From Fragilaria radians (Eukaryota; Bacillariophyta; Fragilariophyceae; Fragilariales; Fragilariaceae), in NCBI GenBank assembly GCA_900642245.1, contig CAAAJI010000002.1, forward strand, positions 710,335-774,334: a DNA stretch of 64,000 bases, given 5' to 3'. A program made the position numbers and the translations under genes. The notes under the pieces are model-generated. The model saw nothing but the letters and a program-made list of their open reading frames with translations. It was not told the origin of the DNA and ran no database searches. The first letter of the stretch is position 1. Each line of letters opens with the position of its first letter. This document shows, one piece after another, positions 1 to 11,084 of the stretch.

Positions 1-310
1 GCTTATAAATGAAGAAGATCATTTTACATCTTTTCAAGACCTTCATATCAATACGGTAGGAAGAACTATTACAGATTCCTAAGTAACAAACAGGAATCTA
101 TCAAGATTCACGATTGATAAATCTAAGTCGTGAATCTAAGATCACAAAGTCTAAATGTTAAGTGTTGAATCTAATACGTAAGCTAAAGAGACTATGTGGA
201 CAAGGAAACACGTAGCAATTGATTCACAAGAGATCTAGGATAAAAGTAATGTTTTAGATCCTAGTTTACAAACTGTGTAAACTCTCAAAGCAGCTTAGAG
301 CAAAGCCTCT
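1..310 (+). repeat. LTR-like dispersed repeat, copy 1 (cut by window edge)
   Basis: The first ~310 bases match, in inverted orientation, the stretch 18180-18490. Shared blocks occur in the same order: a 'catatcaatacgg' block, 'gaatctatca', 'cacgatt', 'taaatgttaagtgttgaatc', 'gagacta' and 'agcagcttagagca'. Similarity by eye is roughly 70-80 percent with small indels. No coding capacity is evident. Length, dispersed occurrence and the retrotransposon-rich setting suggest a solo LTR or LTR fragment. The true left end lies outside the window, so terminal dinucleotides and target duplication cannot be checked. Confidence 0.6.
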
Positions 311-2619
311 TGTGAAGACAAAATGGCAATCTCTTTGAACGTTAATGAAACATAACAGTGAATATAACTTGGTTTTGAAATCTATTCCGTTTGCGACTTT
401 TCGCTTTGGATTATCTATCTGTGGCAAAAACTCTATTGCATTAGCACTTTGAGCCCATTTCAAAGTACTGCTGTTCAAGTAGATATTGAGAATCAGGATA
501 TTCTATGCATTTATCCAAATATTCATGAACAGAAATGTTTCACTTTACAAATGACTCTAGGTAGAAATTTGGAGGAAAATAAAGAAAAATCATGAACTAA
601 GTTGATTGATAAATAAATTTAGCTGCTAAACATTAAGTGTTTGTAACTTTAGATGTATAATAAAAAATTTCCCACATTTGTTGTTTACAACTCTTAGTGT
701 CAATTTCTAATATTAAGTCACTACATAATTACAATAAAGAAATAGTAGTAGCTTTCTTCCTTTCAGATATATACATATACTATGTTTGGCTACCTTTTTC
801 AAGAAATTCTAAAAGGTAAAGTGTCTGAAGGTTAGATGAAGAAATTAAATAGAAGACTAGTGAAGGGAGAAGGATGTTAAAAATTCGAGAGGTAATAATG
901 ATGGAGTATATTGAGCTGATACTGTCCAGTGATGTAAAGAGCTGAAATGGTGAGGTTTGTGGTATCATATACACGTAAAGGAAAGAAAAGGCAGATGGAA
1001 ACGCTACTGGTAGAGGCAAATAGGAAAAGATTATATCACGAAATTGGGATAACTATAATTTAGAGGATTGACCATCAAATCCACTCCTCCAACCAGTCAT
1101 TAATCGTCTAGAATATTTCGAAGAGAAACTAAGTCAATGAAAAGCTCCGATTTGAGATAATAAGTCTTGTTCACGTAGCTTGAATCTACTCCGCTTTTTC
1201 TTGGGTGCAATAACGGCTACTCATTGGAGTTACAAGATGTTGTATCATATTTTCGGGAGCTTCGCAGGGACGAAACGATTAAGATTATATTATCCTTGCT
1301 AAATAGTGCTACAATTGTCTTGAAATCTTACTTTGTTCAAGATCAGGCAATATGTCCCACAAAACTTGATCATTCAGATATTGTTTTTCACCGTCCAAAC
1401 CTATTAATTGAAAGCAGGGAAGATAGCGTCCATGAAAAGTGCAATAATGAGAAGTTCTGCTACATCAACTTTATCAACACAAGATTTATATCATGTGTTG
1501 GAAACCAACAGATTTGTGTTTTTACGCACAGTAGTTGATGTTCGAAAAGTGTCAGATAAATTCCTCAATACCCTTTTACACTTCACCAAACTGTGTGATC
1601 ATAATTCATTATAGCAAATGCATCTAATGTAATACTATGTTAATCATATAAACTTCTCGCGTAGCACTTATTTGCAAAATCTGACTAGGAATTGATTTCA
1701 AGATATGACTCTTGGATAAATAAGCTTCATGATATTTCATGACAAGTATTTCTTGCACGCAATCAAAATTTTGATACATGAAGCAGTCTTAAGAATGTCA
1801 CGAAGTTTAGATTGGTAATTAGTCAAAGTGACACATTCTATTCTCGAATACGTAGTGGTGTGAGCTGATACGACATTAGAAATTCACATTTTACAAAGAA
1901 GATCAAATATTGATAATACCATGATTTGAGCTTCTCTGATGCCCTATTTAGCCGGCTGCAAATAGTGTGGGTAGTCGGATCGAATCTTATCTATTTCGAA
2001 TGCATATCCACTAGTTGTGCAATACAGTTTTCACTAACCCTACACAAATCATGCCTCTCATTCAGATTAAACAGTTGTCACTAACCCTACAAAAATTGCG
2101 TAGCAAAGCAAGCACCAACTACTAGTTACCCGGTCAGTTAGAGTTGGGGATTGCGTTTATGAAAAACATCAGTGAAAAATCGGCAAATGCAAGTAGTACT
2201 AGCTAGTATTTTGTTACCTCTTACTTCAATGGTAATCTATGGTAACCCTTCTTCCCAAAGGGATATTTCTCTCCGAGTATTAAATTTGTGTCTTTCATCG
2301 GGTAAGTGTCCTCGATATCACATGGTGGCCCTTCTCGCAACACATTGCAGCCAATGATGCCTTCTATTTGGAGGATAGGATAAGTTTGGGTTTTGCGTTA
2401 TCTGCCCTTTATGAGGGTGGATAGCGCAAAGTTGACTATTCATGTTAAGGTTGTTGAAAACCTGGTAACATGTAATTTGTTCAGCGGGCATGTCAGTTTA
2501 GCCCACCCACCACATCCTGGCGTTGCTTGAAGCATGGATCTAACATCCTGCTCGTAACTGCTTACAGGAAAATTTTACTCGGATAAAATTTTGATACATC
2601 AGATTTTAAGGGGTTCATC
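311..2619. other. Gene-poor AT-rich stretch upstream of eL31
   Basis: No recognisable gene. The only open frames of note are two overlapping plus-strand ones at about 1224-1614 in different frames. They could be a frameshifted relic (a segment reading VLETNRFVFLRT looks protein-like), but I cannot assign a family. Around 2021-2100 a short phrase 'cactaaccctacaaa/cacaaa' occurs twice about 50 bases apart. The last ~150 bases presumably contain the eL31 promoter and 5' UTR, but no specific element is identifiable. Confidence 0.4.
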
Positions 2620-2964
2620 ATGACAAAAGCAAACAAACCAGATTTAGTCACTCGGGATTACACGATTCATCTCTCCAAGAGAATCCACCGACGTCAATTC
2701 AAGAAGAAGGCACCTCGTGCTATTAAAGAGGTGCGTGCGTTTGCTGCAAAGGCCATGGCAACGAAGGATGTACGAATCGATCCCACTTTGAACAAACATC
2801 TTTGGGCAACTGGAATCAAAAATCCTCCTACAAGAGTCCGTGTCCGCCTTTCTCGAAAGCGAAATGAAGATGAAGAGGCAGAAGAAAAGCTTTATACATA
2901 TGTACAGCTAGTGCAGGTTGATTCCTTTAAAGGCCTTCAAACCGAAAACGTTGACAACGTTTAA
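2620..2964 (+). CDS. RPL31: 60S ribosomal protein eL31
   Basis: The 114-residue single-exon product has the length and sequence of the eukaryotic/archaeal eL31 family, a component of the large cytosolic ribosomal subunit near the peptide exit tunnel. Family features visible in order are an N-terminal VTRDYTIHLSKR segment, the basic block around residues 21-35 (RIHRRQFKKKAPRAIKE), the MATKDVRIDPTLNKHLW segment in the middle, and the VRVRLSRKRNEDEEAEEKLYT region near the C-terminus. The ATG at 2620 gives a full-length family member and no intron is needed. It is convergent with the minus-strand gene ending at 3144, leaving about 180 bases for both 3' ends. A strongly expressed housekeeping gene is expected; no regulatory motif is recognised. 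Confidence 0.96.
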   Translation: MTKANKPDLVTRDYTIHLSKRIHRRQFKKKAPRAIKEVRAFAAKAMATKDVRIDPTLNKHLWATGIKNPPTRVRVRLSRKRNEDEEAEEKLYTYVQLVQVDSFKGLQTENVDNV

Positions 2965-3143
2965 AGTAAATCTGTCATTTTTACCCCTCTCATTCTAAGA
3001 AACTAAATTAGTTAATTTATGCCGATATTTTAATTGGCATTCATTCCTGTCTATCCAGTAAGCTGCTCTGGAGTCTGTTTAGAAATAAATTGTTTCTAAC
3101 ATTAACAAACATACGTTGACAGATGGTAAGACTAGTGTGAGTG

Positions 3144-4241
3144 CTAATCGTGGCTCACGAAATAGCTCCCTTCTTCACCAAAATCCATGAAATTGAGGTA
3201 TCGATTGTGTTCCAGCAAACTCTGCACTAGCTCATGAAGCTCATCTGAAATGCCTCCCCAGAAAAGTCGTCCATTTTCGGTTCGCATGAACCATTCTCCC
3301 CTTGGACCCATAGTGACGCACATGAGGTTATCCACCTCAGAGAGCTTGGCATCCATCTCTTTCGGAAGTCCCTTGTTTGAACATTCCCAACTACCATCAT
3401 GATGTACGACAAAATAGGCTTCGTAGTTGGCTCCAAAGGCCACACTCCGTGGAGGTGCAATGGCCTTTTTCAGGACTAAACCCAATGATTTTGGTCCTCT
3501 CCAGTCGAAAGTTCTATTCAGAAACGAAGCATAGAACCTATCTCGAGTGCTAATCGAAACATAAACTGGACGCGGGGCTTTGCTATTTCCTTTTAACGAC
3601 TTGAACTTCTGGTATAGTGATTTCGGAATATGTGGTGTGTAAGCAACGCCTCCTACTCCGTAGAGGAAAACACAGCCCTTTCCATTTGTCGACACGCAAG
3701 TGACTTGCTTTCCCATAGCGGCAATGTCTTGAAGGCATTGGTCAGCCTGAAGTGATACTTCCTCTTGAAGCGAGTATTCAAATTCTAGGCCAGTCGTAGT
3801 GTTATCATCTTCGTCGGATTCATCAGAAGATTCCTCTAGTGCCTTCTGAAGAGACGACAGGTGTTTCTGAAGCTTGTCTCGTTCTCCCATTAAGACACAT
3901 ATTCCGACTTCAGCCAATTCCATTTTTGATGCTAAATCATCTTCATCACCAAATAGTTCTTGACTCAACACTTCAAACTTAGGAGGATTTTGAAGAGCTT
4001 TCAATAACGCGTCTTTTCCACTCAAATTTGGTTTAAAGCACTCTCTTACTTGATCACATATTACACGACAGCATCCCAAGGTGCCCGTCTGCAGATAAAC
4101 ATTGAAACGAAGCAGAGATTCTTTCGAATGACGCCCTACTACAAAGGATAACACAGAGGCACCATACGTCGCCACCTCACGAGCGTCGGGATACACTTGC
4201 ACAACCAATTCGCGTACATCGTCGGGATCCAGGGTTGGCAT
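3144..4241 (-). CDS. Unknown protein with C-terminal ~42-residue repeats
   Basis: Single-exon frame of 365 residues, ATG at 4241. The N-terminal ~140 residues look helical and contain an acidic Ser/Asp/Glu stretch (about 137-147). From about residue 178 to the end I see four full units plus a partial fifth of ~40-45 residues. Each has a small-residue/aromatic beta segment, then a W/F-G or W-S patch, then a helical 'LP..L...L' segment. Clear units are YFVVHHDGSWECSNKGLP, GPRGEWFMRTENGRLFWGG and the closing FGEEGSYFVSHD. Regular repeats of this length suggest a beta-propeller-like or related closed fold. I recall comparable C-termini in uncharacterised protist and fungal proteins but cannot name a function. 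No signal peptide or membrane segment is seen. Confidence 0.8.
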   Translation of the reverse strand: MPTLDPDDVRELVVQVYPDAREVATYGASVLSFVVGRHSKESLLRFNVYLQTGTLGCCRVICDQVRECFKPNLSGKDALLKALQNPPKFEVLSQELFGDEDDLASKMELAEVGICVLMGERDKLQKHLSSLQKALEESSDESDEDDNTTTGLEFEYSLQEEVSLQADQCLQDIAAMGKQVTCVSTNGKGCVFLYGVGGVAYTPHIPKSLYQKFKSLKGNSKAPRPVYVSISTRDRFYASFLNRTFDWRGPKSLGLVLKKAIAPPRSVAFGANYEAYFVVHHDGSWECSNKGLPKEMDAKLSEVDNLMCVTMGPRGEWFMRTENGRLFWGGISDELHELVQSLLEHNRYLNFMDFGEEGSYFVSHD

Positions 4242-5690
4242 CTTTATCCACTACCTTGCTTTTCTAGACGTAATTTTCTTTGCAATCGACAAATGCTAGC
4301 TAAAGTTGTCCACGCCAAAAACGCGTCGTGAAAAATCGATGTTTAGAGAAACAATTCAGAGCTGGTTAATTGTCAGTTATAAATAACAGCTCTTCTCCGA
4401 ATGGATCTACTTTAAGACTACGGGATACAAGAACATGTGACTACTAACCATATTGACGATGATTTTTTTCAGAGGATATACTACCTCATTAACCCAAACT
4501 TGAACTTGAATAGAAAGTTAAGTTCTTGATAAAGATATTACTTTGTCAATTTTACCTTATGCAGATTTTCTTTCAATTCCTTCAAAATTACACGACTGGT
4601 TGACACGATTGAAATAAAGCCATTCTTCTCAATGCTTTGAATTGTGAAAGGCCTAATATACACTTGAAACTTGAAACATTATAGTTAAGAAAATTAATTG
4701 ATCAAAGGAACTACTCATGACTAGCCAAGAGAACAACATCTTATTCACTATAAATTTCACTATCCAACACACTTTTGTCAGCATACAACTCACAGAAAAG
4801 ACACCAAACAGTGGCCAGTCATAGTACGACTCTCAAAGCCAAGTAGCATTCAACTTCGAACGGTGTCAATAAGATCCCATGATCATCCTAGACAATTCTT
4901 CCCTCCGCAAAGTATACATCAAATACTAGCTGAGCATCGAATAGCCTATCAGATATACAACATGATTAGACCAAAAATATCTTCCAAAATAAATTTCTGA
5001 ATGTATTTACTTTATTGGATACTTTGAGAAGTACTTTGTGATGGACAATATCTTTAGCTGAGCGTAAGTCTTATTTTCAAAAATAATGAGAAGACATATT
5101 TCATTCTTATGCATGAAGAAGAAACTGGAATATATCCGGAGGAGTGCGTTCATGAATTACAACGTTCAGAGCGGTCCATCAAGAGCCTTCGGTTAAATTA
5201 ATGGGAATGTATTTACACATTTTTGAAATCTAAGTTGATCTTGAAAGTTGTAAAGGGGGGCAGAAGGAAGCGTTGTAAACAAGTCCAAAAATATGTTGTT
5301 GTGCACACTTGTAGAGGGTAGGTATGCACGGGTGAAGACTTTCCATCAACAGTCTCTGCATATAGGAGGTTTAGTATTAAAAATGAGGATAGAGGTCTTC
5401 TTCCATGGTAAGCAAGAAGCATTTTGGTATGTATGGTCGAGATAAATCTGCGAATCAAGTGGAATCTCGTACCGAAAATCTTTAGAAAAGTGTTCCCTAA
5501 AATGACTTTCATATACATTAGGGCTAATAATGTTAAGCGCTGTAACGGATTGTTGAGTTCTCATTAGTTGTAGGCTTAGGTAGGATCCTTTATACTTCGG
5601 TATGTATAAAATCGAATCGGTCGATTGGTCATTCCTGAAAATTGGGTGAAATCATCGGAGGGGCGTCATTGATAACGATCGACGATGAGT
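4242..5690. other. Intergenic region between two divergent genes
   Basis: Holds the 5' flanks of the minus-strand repeat protein (start 4241) and of ERD2 (start 5691). AT-rich with many short poly-T/A runs. Minus-strand open frames at about 5213-5564 encode no recognisable product and overlap each other in two frames, so I treat them as chance. No RNA gene or repeat is recognised. Confidence 0.4.
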
Positions 5691-6621
5691 ATGAATATCT
5701 TTCGTCTGGCGGGAGACATGTCCCATGTCTTTAGCATTATTGTGCTGTTATTACGACTGCGAGTAGCCAAGAATGCACAAGGTTTGTGACTATAGCTTCG
5801 TCATGATTATGCGTATTCGTGATATTGTTTTCAGTTTCAACGGTCGGTCTACAGACGGCATTGTACACTCCAAACAAGAAAGCAACATCGGATCAATTCT
5901 CCACGACTAATGATTTTCACCTCTCTTTCTCTTCCGTCCCTTTAGGAATTTCGGTTCGTACCCATGAACTTTTCCTCTTGGTTTTCGTGACTCGATATTT
6001 GGACCTATTCACAACATTTTATTCAATTTACAACTCTGTGATGAAAGTTTTGTACATTGGAACCACTGCATCTATTATTTACACGATCAAATTTAAAGAG
6101 CCCATCAAATCTACATATGACAAGTCCCAAGATACCTTTTTGCATTGGAAATTTGCAGTTGCGCCTTGCATTGTTATCGCTATCCTTACCCATCTTCTTG
6201 GTGCCGGTGTGAAAGGCTTTGATCTACTAGAGCTTCTCTGGACATTTTCTATCTATTTGGAATCCATTTCCATATTGCCACAGTTAATTGTTCTGCAACG
6301 CTTTCGCGAGGTGGAAAACTTGACTGGGAATTATATCTTTTTTATGGGTGCCTATCGGGCACTTTACATTCTAAACTGGATTTACAGAGCTAACACGGAG
6401 CCTCACTACCGACATCATTGGGTAGTTTACTTTTGTGGTGTGCTCCAGACACTTCTTTACGCAGATTTCTTTTACTACTACATTAAAAGGTAAGTTACGT
6501 CTTTTGTCATGGTAACGATGTCGTCTTCATTTGCATCAAAAGAGTAACTAAAATGTTTCAACCAATGAACAGCAAATCAAGTGGAGGACGTTTCACTCTC
6601 CCCACAGCTGGCGGTAAATAG
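5691..6621 (+). CDS. ERD2: ER lumen protein-retaining (KDEL) receptor, ERD2
   Basis: Seven-transmembrane receptor that retrieves HDEL/KDEL-tagged proteins from Golgi to ER. Three exons are inferred: 5691-5781, 5946-6489 and 6573-6621, giving 227 residues. Exon 1 encodes the hallmark N-terminus MNIFRLAGDMSH. Exon 2 starts at ISVRTHELF and continues with the family signature RYLDLFTTFYSIYNSVMK. Near the end are ENLTGNYIFFMGAYRALYI and YADFFYYYIK. Intron 1 is gtttgt..ctttag (164 nt); intron 2 is gtaagt..gaacag (83 nt). Reading through intron 2 would hit a stop immediately, whereas splicing adds a short tail ending SGGRFTLPTAGGK, which matches the usual 'L.LP.' ending of ERD2. Length and order agree with the family. 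Works with the trafficking genes TRAPPC1 and TRAPPC11 elsewhere in the window only in the broad sense of the early secretory pathway. Confidence 0.96.
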
Positions 6622-6769
6622 GAATTGACATGCATTAACCTCTTTAGTTTCAAGCGTAGACGAAAACCCTAATGTTTAAATCTATTACGTCACTTTCCAG
6701 CATGCTTTCTCAGCCGATGACACATGTGCGAATGGCAAAACGATTAGCTTATCACGTTACATGCAAACT

Positions 6770-7489
6770 TTACGCCCTTCTACGAAATCCTTTTGTCCCT
6801 CTTTTAAGCATTTGCGCTTTGAGAGTTTGGCGCTGAGAACCACTCATAGCTTGTAGGCCTTCAGATTGCACCAGATTCTGAATAACCCGTTGGTCGGTGG
6901 GGATTGGCCTACCTTCCAGCTTTCGTCGTCGCAAAATCTTATGCAGTATATCCACATTCTGGCATTGGGTCATGAACAGATTTATTTCTGACACAGATTT
7001 TTCACTCTTTATCGCCACTTTCAACTTGTTCTCCCGAGACATTTCCATCACACCTTCAAGACTGAGATTAGGGCCAAGTATCTCAATGATGGCCAGCGCT
7101 ACCTTGTTTGTCTCTTTAGCAACTTTTGTTTCATTTAGATCGCTCACGCCAGGGATCATGTTTCTCCAAGAACTAGTACTCTTTCCCAAATCGTTCTGAA
7201 AGTCCTGGATAGTCCATGCCTCTTTACTTGCCATCCGTTCACATTGCGCAGCGAATTCCTCCGCGGCCTTACGTTCTTGACGACTTGTCATTGCATCCTT
7301 TATGCTCGACATGAAGCCTGATTTCTTCTCTTGTGAGAACCATCGATTTCCATCAAACATACCGTCATGACGTTGAATTGCATTCAAGCAGACAGTAGTT
7401 TCACGTATTCGATACAAGGTATGAAACGGCATTACCTTCATTCGATAAATTGAAGGCATAATACCAGACATTCGGAGGGAGATTAGCAT
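6770..7489 (-). CDS. Mitochondrial-type protein with SRP54 M-domain-like region
   Basis: Single-exon frame; the first true ATG is at 7489, giving 239 residues. The N-terminal ~35 residues are rich in Met, Arg, Ile and Leu and poor in acid (MLISLRMSGIMPSIYRMK), like a mitochondrial presequence. From about residue 89 the sequence resembles the M-domain of SRP54/Ffh: a TIQDFQNDLGK segment, MIPGVSDL (compare MIPG in SRP54), and a later helix pair with KVAIKSEKSVSEINLFM (compare the IA.GSGTSV.EVN motif). No GTPase (NG) domain is present before it, and the total length is half that of SRP54. Function is not known; RNA or signal-sequence binding would be only an inference. It is convergent with ERD2 (ends 6621), about 150 bases apart. 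Confidence 0.7.
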   Translation of the reverse strand: MLISLRMSGIMPSIYRMKVMPFHTLYRIRETTVCLNAIQRHDGMFDGNRWFSQEKKSGFMSSIKDAMTSRQERKAAEEFAAQCERMASKEAWTIQDFQNDLGKSTSSWRNMIPGVSDLNETKVAKETNKVALAIIEILGPNLSLEGVMEMSRENKLKVAIKSEKSVSEINLFMTQCQNVDILHKILRRRKLEGRPIPTDQRVIQNLVQSEGLQAMSGSQRQTLKAQMLKRGTKGFRRRA

Positions 7490-8700
7490 GGGCAATGTTA
7501 GGTAGGAAGAACAGCGATGTTGCTGATTTTGTTGTCTTGTCAGAAGAATAGGAAATAATTAGGGAATCTTTTTCACCGCAAAATCCCTATTTTAGTAAAA
7601 CGTGTTGAAGGGGTATTTCTTGTGCAACAGGAGGTTGCCGAATTCCACCTCAATATCTCTTCATTTGACTGACTTAATGACTTTCTTGTCGCTTATATAG
7701 AGACATAACACATGTCCCAATAATTGGATTACGTAATTGAAAAGGTGATTGATGATCATCACCACAAGGAATTATGGGTATGAATACTTCGCCTGTTGTC
7801 TAGTGTTTGAACTTTTGTTTGAAATACCTAGATCCTAGATGACATACTCTTGGATCCAGTTGATGAATCTGGGGCAACAAATTAAATGAGAAATAGAGAG
7901 AGTGTTCAAGCTTGGATACTCATTCTTATTGAACCTAAAATTGCCTTGTCTATTTATCTCAGTAATCTATCCCAAAGTAAAGGACTTTTGAAATCTAAAC
8001 ACCTTACGTTATTCCTAACCTTAATGTTCCACAAAGCAAGATCTTCATGGTTGCCAGATATACAATGTTAGCCCTGAAAGCTACAATCATGATTTTTCTA
8101 GTTATCAAGAAATAAAAGAAATTGGATTTTGATGCATAAACGTAATACTTGCTAGAGATATCAACAGCTAAGGCTTACCAGAATTCGATTTCCCAGCTCA
8201 ATAAATCTCCAAAAGGGTGAATGGCTAAGGTATAACAGAATTGGATACATCTATTCTTTGAGGTGTAAATCTGAATAGAAAGGCTCTGTTTACTCTTGAT
8301 CCCAGCGCGAATATTCTCCGAAAAATCTGAAAATGAAATCCCTTTATCGATTCATGTACGCTTTATTCTTTCTTTCCGTCTCATAGTTCCTAAGATTTCT
8401 ATTCCTACTTCTTCATGTTGACTGCTTTTGAGTATCCCCCCCTCCCCCCTTCCCATCATCTGATCTGAAATGGTTCAAATCTTTTTTCCGAAGTCTTGAT
8501 GATGTATACCAAAGAATAATCCAGATTGTTCTTAATTCTTGAATTCAAAATATATAAATTTTTCATTTTCTTCATCGATGCTTCCCTTAATCCAATCCAT
8601 TGCTCAAACATACATTGCAAGGTCCTTGATCATCTCAATTTTTTTATGATGGTATCTGACGCTGTCTCTAAACACAAAACATAAAATAATTAGTAATTCT
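7490..8700. other. Gene-free stretch; possible 3' end of copia relic
   Basis: No gene is recognised. A C-rich tract (7 C, T, 6 C at 8436-8449), read on the minus strand as a G-rich purine run, lies about 290 bases downstream of the RNase H end of the minus-strand copia relic. It may be a decayed polypurine tract. Two diverged copies of a ~25-base phrase (ctaaggcttaccagaattcgat / ctaaggtataacagaattggat) lie about 58 bases apart at 8170-8250. Confidence 0.3.
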
Positions 8701-8739
8701 TCTGATGCATATTTAAATAAGCTTTCATATCTTCTCTAT

Positions 8740-9470
8740 TTAGTGATTTCGCCATTCTTTTAGCTTTTCTGCCGCTAATGGCTTTTTCACATAGTCTGCT
8801 ACAATTGAATTGGTTGAACAGAACTCAATCGACATTGTTTTTTCAATTAAATCAATAACTTACATGTATGTGACCTCAAAGTGCCTTGTTCTTCTTCATG
8901 AACTTGTCCTTCCATTTTTGTCTAGTCTCTTTAAACTTTCATCTTCGAGGAAAACAATATTTTCCTTTGGTTTATAATTTTACAACTCAATGAATAACTT
9001 AGTCACAATACTGGGGTAAGGAAATGATTAATTGACATCACCAATCAGCTTGTGTAGAACCTTTTACATTCATTTTCTGTTTACATAGAGGCATTATAGC
9101 ACCAGTATGCCTTTTTAAATCTTTCTACCATCTTCAAATGTCATGTCGGAACATAATTTCCTGGTTACATCAGAAAACTCATCAACCTCTTGAGACTTAG
9201 CCAATAATCCGTATTTAGAGTTTTCACTCAAGAAAGTATGAACATGAGCTTTGAAATAATTTTAATTGGCCAGGAAATGCTTTCAGGGTCTTCATTTTTT
9301 AATTCACTGTGACTTGCTTCAGTTGTCCTTGAGCATCATTCCAAGATACTCATGCTTACCTCTCCTAACGTGTTTGACGTTTCCAAACTTTTTATTTTCA
9401 TACTCGGTATCCTTTCAATTATGCATTTCAGGAATTCATCAGTTGCGTTAGGATCACTTTAGGTAATATA
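8740..9470 (-). mobile_element. Degenerate Ty1/copia polyprotein (end of RT and RNase H)
   Basis: Minus-strand translation in shifting frames recovers, in the right order, hallmarks of a copia-type pol C-terminus: DEFLKCIIER, then DTEYENKKFGN.. and GKHEYLGMML (9330-9440), HTGAIMPLCKQKMNVKGST (about 9050-9115, compare the HTGG.M..GKG/KQK.NTKSSTEAE block of RNase H), and finally IEFCSTNSIVADYVKKPL (about 8755-8830, compare EYCPT..M.AD..TKPL). Several stops and frameshifts show it is dead. The rest of the polyprotein should extend to higher coordinates, possibly to ~14.5 kb, but I cannot follow it continuously. Confidence 0.75.
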
Positions 9471-9853
9471 CTTGATATATCATCGAGCATTTCTCCCCTT
9501 TATTCATCCTCTCTCTCTCAAATGGGTAATATGGATTACCTTTAATCCCTGATTTCTCCTAAATCTTTTCGAAATTTCCAGTTGAAGCATCCTTTTGATA
9601 CTGTTCTATGCAAGAATTGAGATAGAAGAATTATGTCCTACTTTGAGGAAACTATGAAAAACTATTCTTGTTTTCTAATTGTAAAAGATTGGAGTCTTGA
9701 CTGACTACTTTTTCAAGATGATAATAGTTTTTTTTTCAGTCAGTTTTATATAATCTCCCGGCTATGCTGGCATGTCAAATATCTTTTGACTGCTCTTTCT
9801 TAGAGCTAAACATTTTCATCATTTACAAGTTCGTGAAGCACATGGGATTAATT

Positions 9854-9931
9854 ATCATCTAAACTTAGAGACCTTTGATTAGTATCATCTAAAATTTAGA
9901 GACCTTTGATTAGTATCATCTAAAATTTACG
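9854..9931. repeat. Short tandem repeat, ~30-bp unit, 2.6 copies
   Basis: The unit begins 'atcatctaaaattta' and ends 'gacctttgattagt'. Copy 1 (9854-9883) differs by a C and one base of length from copy 2 (9884-9914), and a third partial copy follows. The copies are nearly identical, so the duplication is recent relative to the surrounding decay. Confidence 0.8.
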
Positions 9932-11084
9932 AAAGGAAAAATCAACAGATGTTATCATGTCATTTGTCGTTGTTTTGGATGTACAAGGATATCCAATATC
10001 TATATTAGCATGTATTAGCAACACTGGACGTTTCCAAATGTTAATACAAAGTAACATCTCCTGGATTAATCTCTCTTCTAAATTATTTCTGTGTTAACTA
10101 TAATCATAAAGAATTATCTCCTAGGATTGTAAAGTATAGTACAGAAACTTCAAAACTAAGATCTTTCATTTTTAACAGATGCTAGACACTCGCTATGACT
10201 TTGATCCAATGCCAACAGTATTTCCATCAATGCACCCTCGACCTTTAACATTATTCCTTTGTTGTTTCACTTGATGATATCTGTATGTATTATTTCAGAG
10301 AACTTTTGACAGACATCGCCCCCCTTTTCTGTGGCTTGGATTAATGCTGTTAAAACAGTGTCTTCTGTTAATGAAGTGGGACTTGCAGGATCTTCTTTTC
10401 TATGCATCCTCATTATGCGCTTCCATTGGAACATCTTCTTGATTGTCAAGTCAATCTTATCTTCCCCCCAATAAAGTAAAAGTAATTTCAAAGTACCAGA
10501 ATGAATACTGCCCCTTCATAAGGCTATTTCATCCCTCCCATTTTGCCGCGAGATGTTCGTTTATCAATATGCTTCAGCCTTTTCTTCAGGTTGAAGCCTC
10601 TCAAAAACGGTTGGTAATGTTTGTCACTGCAATAATGAATCCCGATTCATTCTTTGCTATTACATTGCAAGTTTCATGTCCATCTTCAGTTTCTTTGTGA
10701 CCTTGTATCTAGCGATGGTGATGACATAAATTTACCTTATCTGGTGGTCAAGTTATATTAACATTAAGTTTCTCAGTTTGTTACAATTCTGTTCTACTTG
10801 TCTTGATCTGTACCAGCAAGAGCAGCAGGATCAATTACTCGAGGTTGCATCGTCTGAAACATTTTGTAGATATTCTCTGTTCTTAGACTCTACAATTACC
10901 AATTTTCCCTTAAATAGACCACCATATTCACTTTCCTTTTTGTCACCAGATTTCAAATATGGTCTCTGCAACAAAAGTTTAAGTCATCCAAGGTTCATTG
11001 AGGTGAGGGTAAGGGGGGCTTGATATATGTCCTACCTTTTCTCCAATAACTTAACCCAAGGTTTGTAATCAGAAGTCAGATTAT

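Noticed and set aside
1224..1614. Two overlapping plus-strand frames that could be one frameshifted gene
   Set aside because: Some protein-like phrases, but no recognisable family, no clear start or partner, and frames of this length occur by chance. Mentioned only in the description of the stretch.
5213..5564. Two minus-strand frames upstream of ERD2
   Set aside because: They overlap in different frames, and no motif is recognisable; likely chance.
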